Positions 5,774 through 6,606 of a stretch of 6,606 nucleotides of DNA are shown here, piece after piece; position 1 is the first letter of the stretch; the number at the start of each line of letters is the position of its first letter. This DNA is from an uncultured Eggerthellaceae bacterium (GTDB lineage Bacteria; Actinomycetota; Coriobacteriia; Coriobacteriales; Eggerthellaceae), in contig CAJUSL010000042.1 of NCBI GenBank assembly GCA_910589135.1, positions 9,236 through 15,841 on the forward strand, read 5' to 3'. A program made the translations under genes and the position numbers. The notes below the pieces were generated by a model, which did no database searches, was not told where the DNA came from, and was given only the letters and a program-made list of their open reading frames with translations.

Positions 5774-6606
5774 CTACTCCTCGACGCGAATCAGGCTGGG
5801 CTCCGCGACGACGAGGTCGTCCGCCTCGCAAATGGTCTGCAGCGCCGCCTGGACGTCGCTTTCCTTGGCCGTGTGCGTGACGTAGACCACGTCGACGTTG
5901 CTGCGATCGGCCTTGCCGCGCTGCGTCATGGAATGGATGGACACGTTGTTGTCGGCGAACACCTTCGACATGACCGCCAGCACGCCCGGGCGGTCGGCAA
6001 CGGTGAAGCGGATGTAGTACTTCATGGAAAGCGTGTCGATGACGCGTATGGGCAGCGAATCGGTGCAGGTGCAGCCCACGATGGGCGCAACGCCGGCCTG
6101 CAGCTGGCGCGCCATGTCGAGCACGTCGCCCATGACGGCGCTGGCCGCAGCCCCCGCGCCCGCCCCTTCGCCGAAGAACATGGTCTCGCCGACGAAGTCG
6201 CCCACCACGTAGATGGCGTTGAACACGCCGTCGACGTGCGCGAGCTGGTGCGTGACGGGAATCATGGTGGGATGCACGCGGACGTCCACGCCGGAATCGG
6301 TGCGGTGCGCGATGGCGAGCAGCTTCACGGCGTAGCCCATCTCGCGCGCCGCCTCGAGGTCGGTGGGCTTGATGGTGGAAATGCCCCGCGTGTAGACGTC
6401 GTCCATGGCGATGCGGGTGTTGAACGCGATGGACCCCAGGATGGCGATCTTCGCCGCGGCATCGAAGCCGTCCACGTCGGCCGACGGGTTCGCTTCGGCG
6501 TAGCCGTTGGCCTGGGCCTCGGCGAGGGCGTCCTCGTAGCTGAGGTTGTCCTCGGCCATGCGGGTGAGCATGTAGTTGGTGGTGCCGTTGACGATGCCCA
6601 TGACCG
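5774..6606 (-). CDS. hom: homoserine dehydrogenase, C-terminal part (cut by window edge)
   Basis: Reduces aspartate semialdehyde to homoserine with NAD(P)H, the branch point toward threonine and methionine; cytoplasmic. The visible roughly 277 residues start at the catalytic domain (GIVNGTTNYML). They carry the homoserine dehydrogenase signature GYAEANPSADVDGFDAAAK, with Asp and Lys four apart as in the yeast enzyme's catalytic pair. A C-terminal ACT domain follows from about 80 residues before the end (YIRFTVADRPGVLAVMSKVF), the part that usually mediates feedback inhibition by threonine. The N-terminal nucleotide-binding domain lies beyond the right edge, and the internal ATG at 6601 is not the start. 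The fragment lacks an aspartokinase-type context, so it looks like the stand-alone enzyme. thrB or thrC does not follow; the membrane-protein gene does. Confidence 0.96.
   Translation of the reverse strand, partial: VMGIVNGTTNYMLTRMAEDNLSYEDALAEAQANGYAEANPSADVDGFDAAAKIAILGSIAFNTRIAMDDVYTRGISTIKPTDLEAAREMGYAVKLLAIAHRTDSGVDVRVHPTMIPVTHQLAHVDGVFNAIYVVGDFVGETMFFGEGAGAGAAASAVMGDVLDMARQLQAGVAPIVGCTCTDSLPIRVIDTLSMKYYIRFTVADRPGVLAVMSKVFADNNVSIHSMTQRGKADRSNVDVVYVTHTAKESDVQAALQTICEADDLVVAEPSLIRVEE

Noticed and set aside
4978..5880. 300-codon plus-strand open frame
   Set aside because: Antisense shadow of the membrane-protein gene; His/Val/Glu/Gln-rich low-complexity composition and no domain.

Overview
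The window is GC-rich (roughly 60% or more by eye), bacterial and densely packed. Every gene I can support lies on the minus strand, so in transcription order it reads from the right edge to the left. The enoyl-ACP reductase is of the FabK type and sits in the Firmicutes-like order acpP-fabK-fabD-fabG-fabF, while base composition is high-GC. A CmpB-family multi-membrane protein (Pfam PF06541 by motif) is also present. Together these suggest a member of the Coriobacteriia (Eggerthella/Slackia/Adlercreutzia-like) or a similar high-GC anaerobe. That assignment is inference; no sequence search was possible.

Layout from right to left: (1) 6606-5774, the C-terminal two-thirds or so of homoserine dehydrogenase (hom) with its ACT domain, cut by the window edge. 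(2) 5772-4420, a 450-residue multi-pass membrane protein with a CmpB-like C-terminal half, starting one base after the hom stop. (3) 4419-4121, a non-coding stretch with a candidate rplM promoter (-10 at 4296-4301) and a roughly 170-nt, structure-rich 5' leader. (4) 4120-3276, the ribosomal protein operon rplM-rpsI (L13-S9), closed by a textbook intrinsic terminator with a UUCG loop (3252-3225). (5) 3223 to the left edge, a fatty-acid elongation cluster: acpP, fabK, fabD, fabG and the start of fabF. A candidate promoter lies before acpP and another in the gap before fabF.

The fab genes form a near-complete elongation module. FabD loads malonyl onto AcpP, FabF condenses, FabG reduces the 3-keto group and FabK reduces the enoyl group. 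The dehydratase (FabZ), the initiating synthase (FabH) and acetyl-CoA carboxylase are not in the window; some may lie to the left beyond fabF. The L13/S9 pair is the usual ribosomal dicistron. The hom/CmpB pair looks translationally coupled but has no obvious functional link.

This is mostly core-genome housekeeping sequence, and I found no convincing new biological system. The points worth a second look are regulatory or small-scale: the long folded rplM leader, a strong hairpin between fabK and fabD, a 12-bp palindrome and a shared promoter element in front of the fab genes, non-canonical active-site surroundings in FabD, and the uncharacterised membrane protein coupled to hom.
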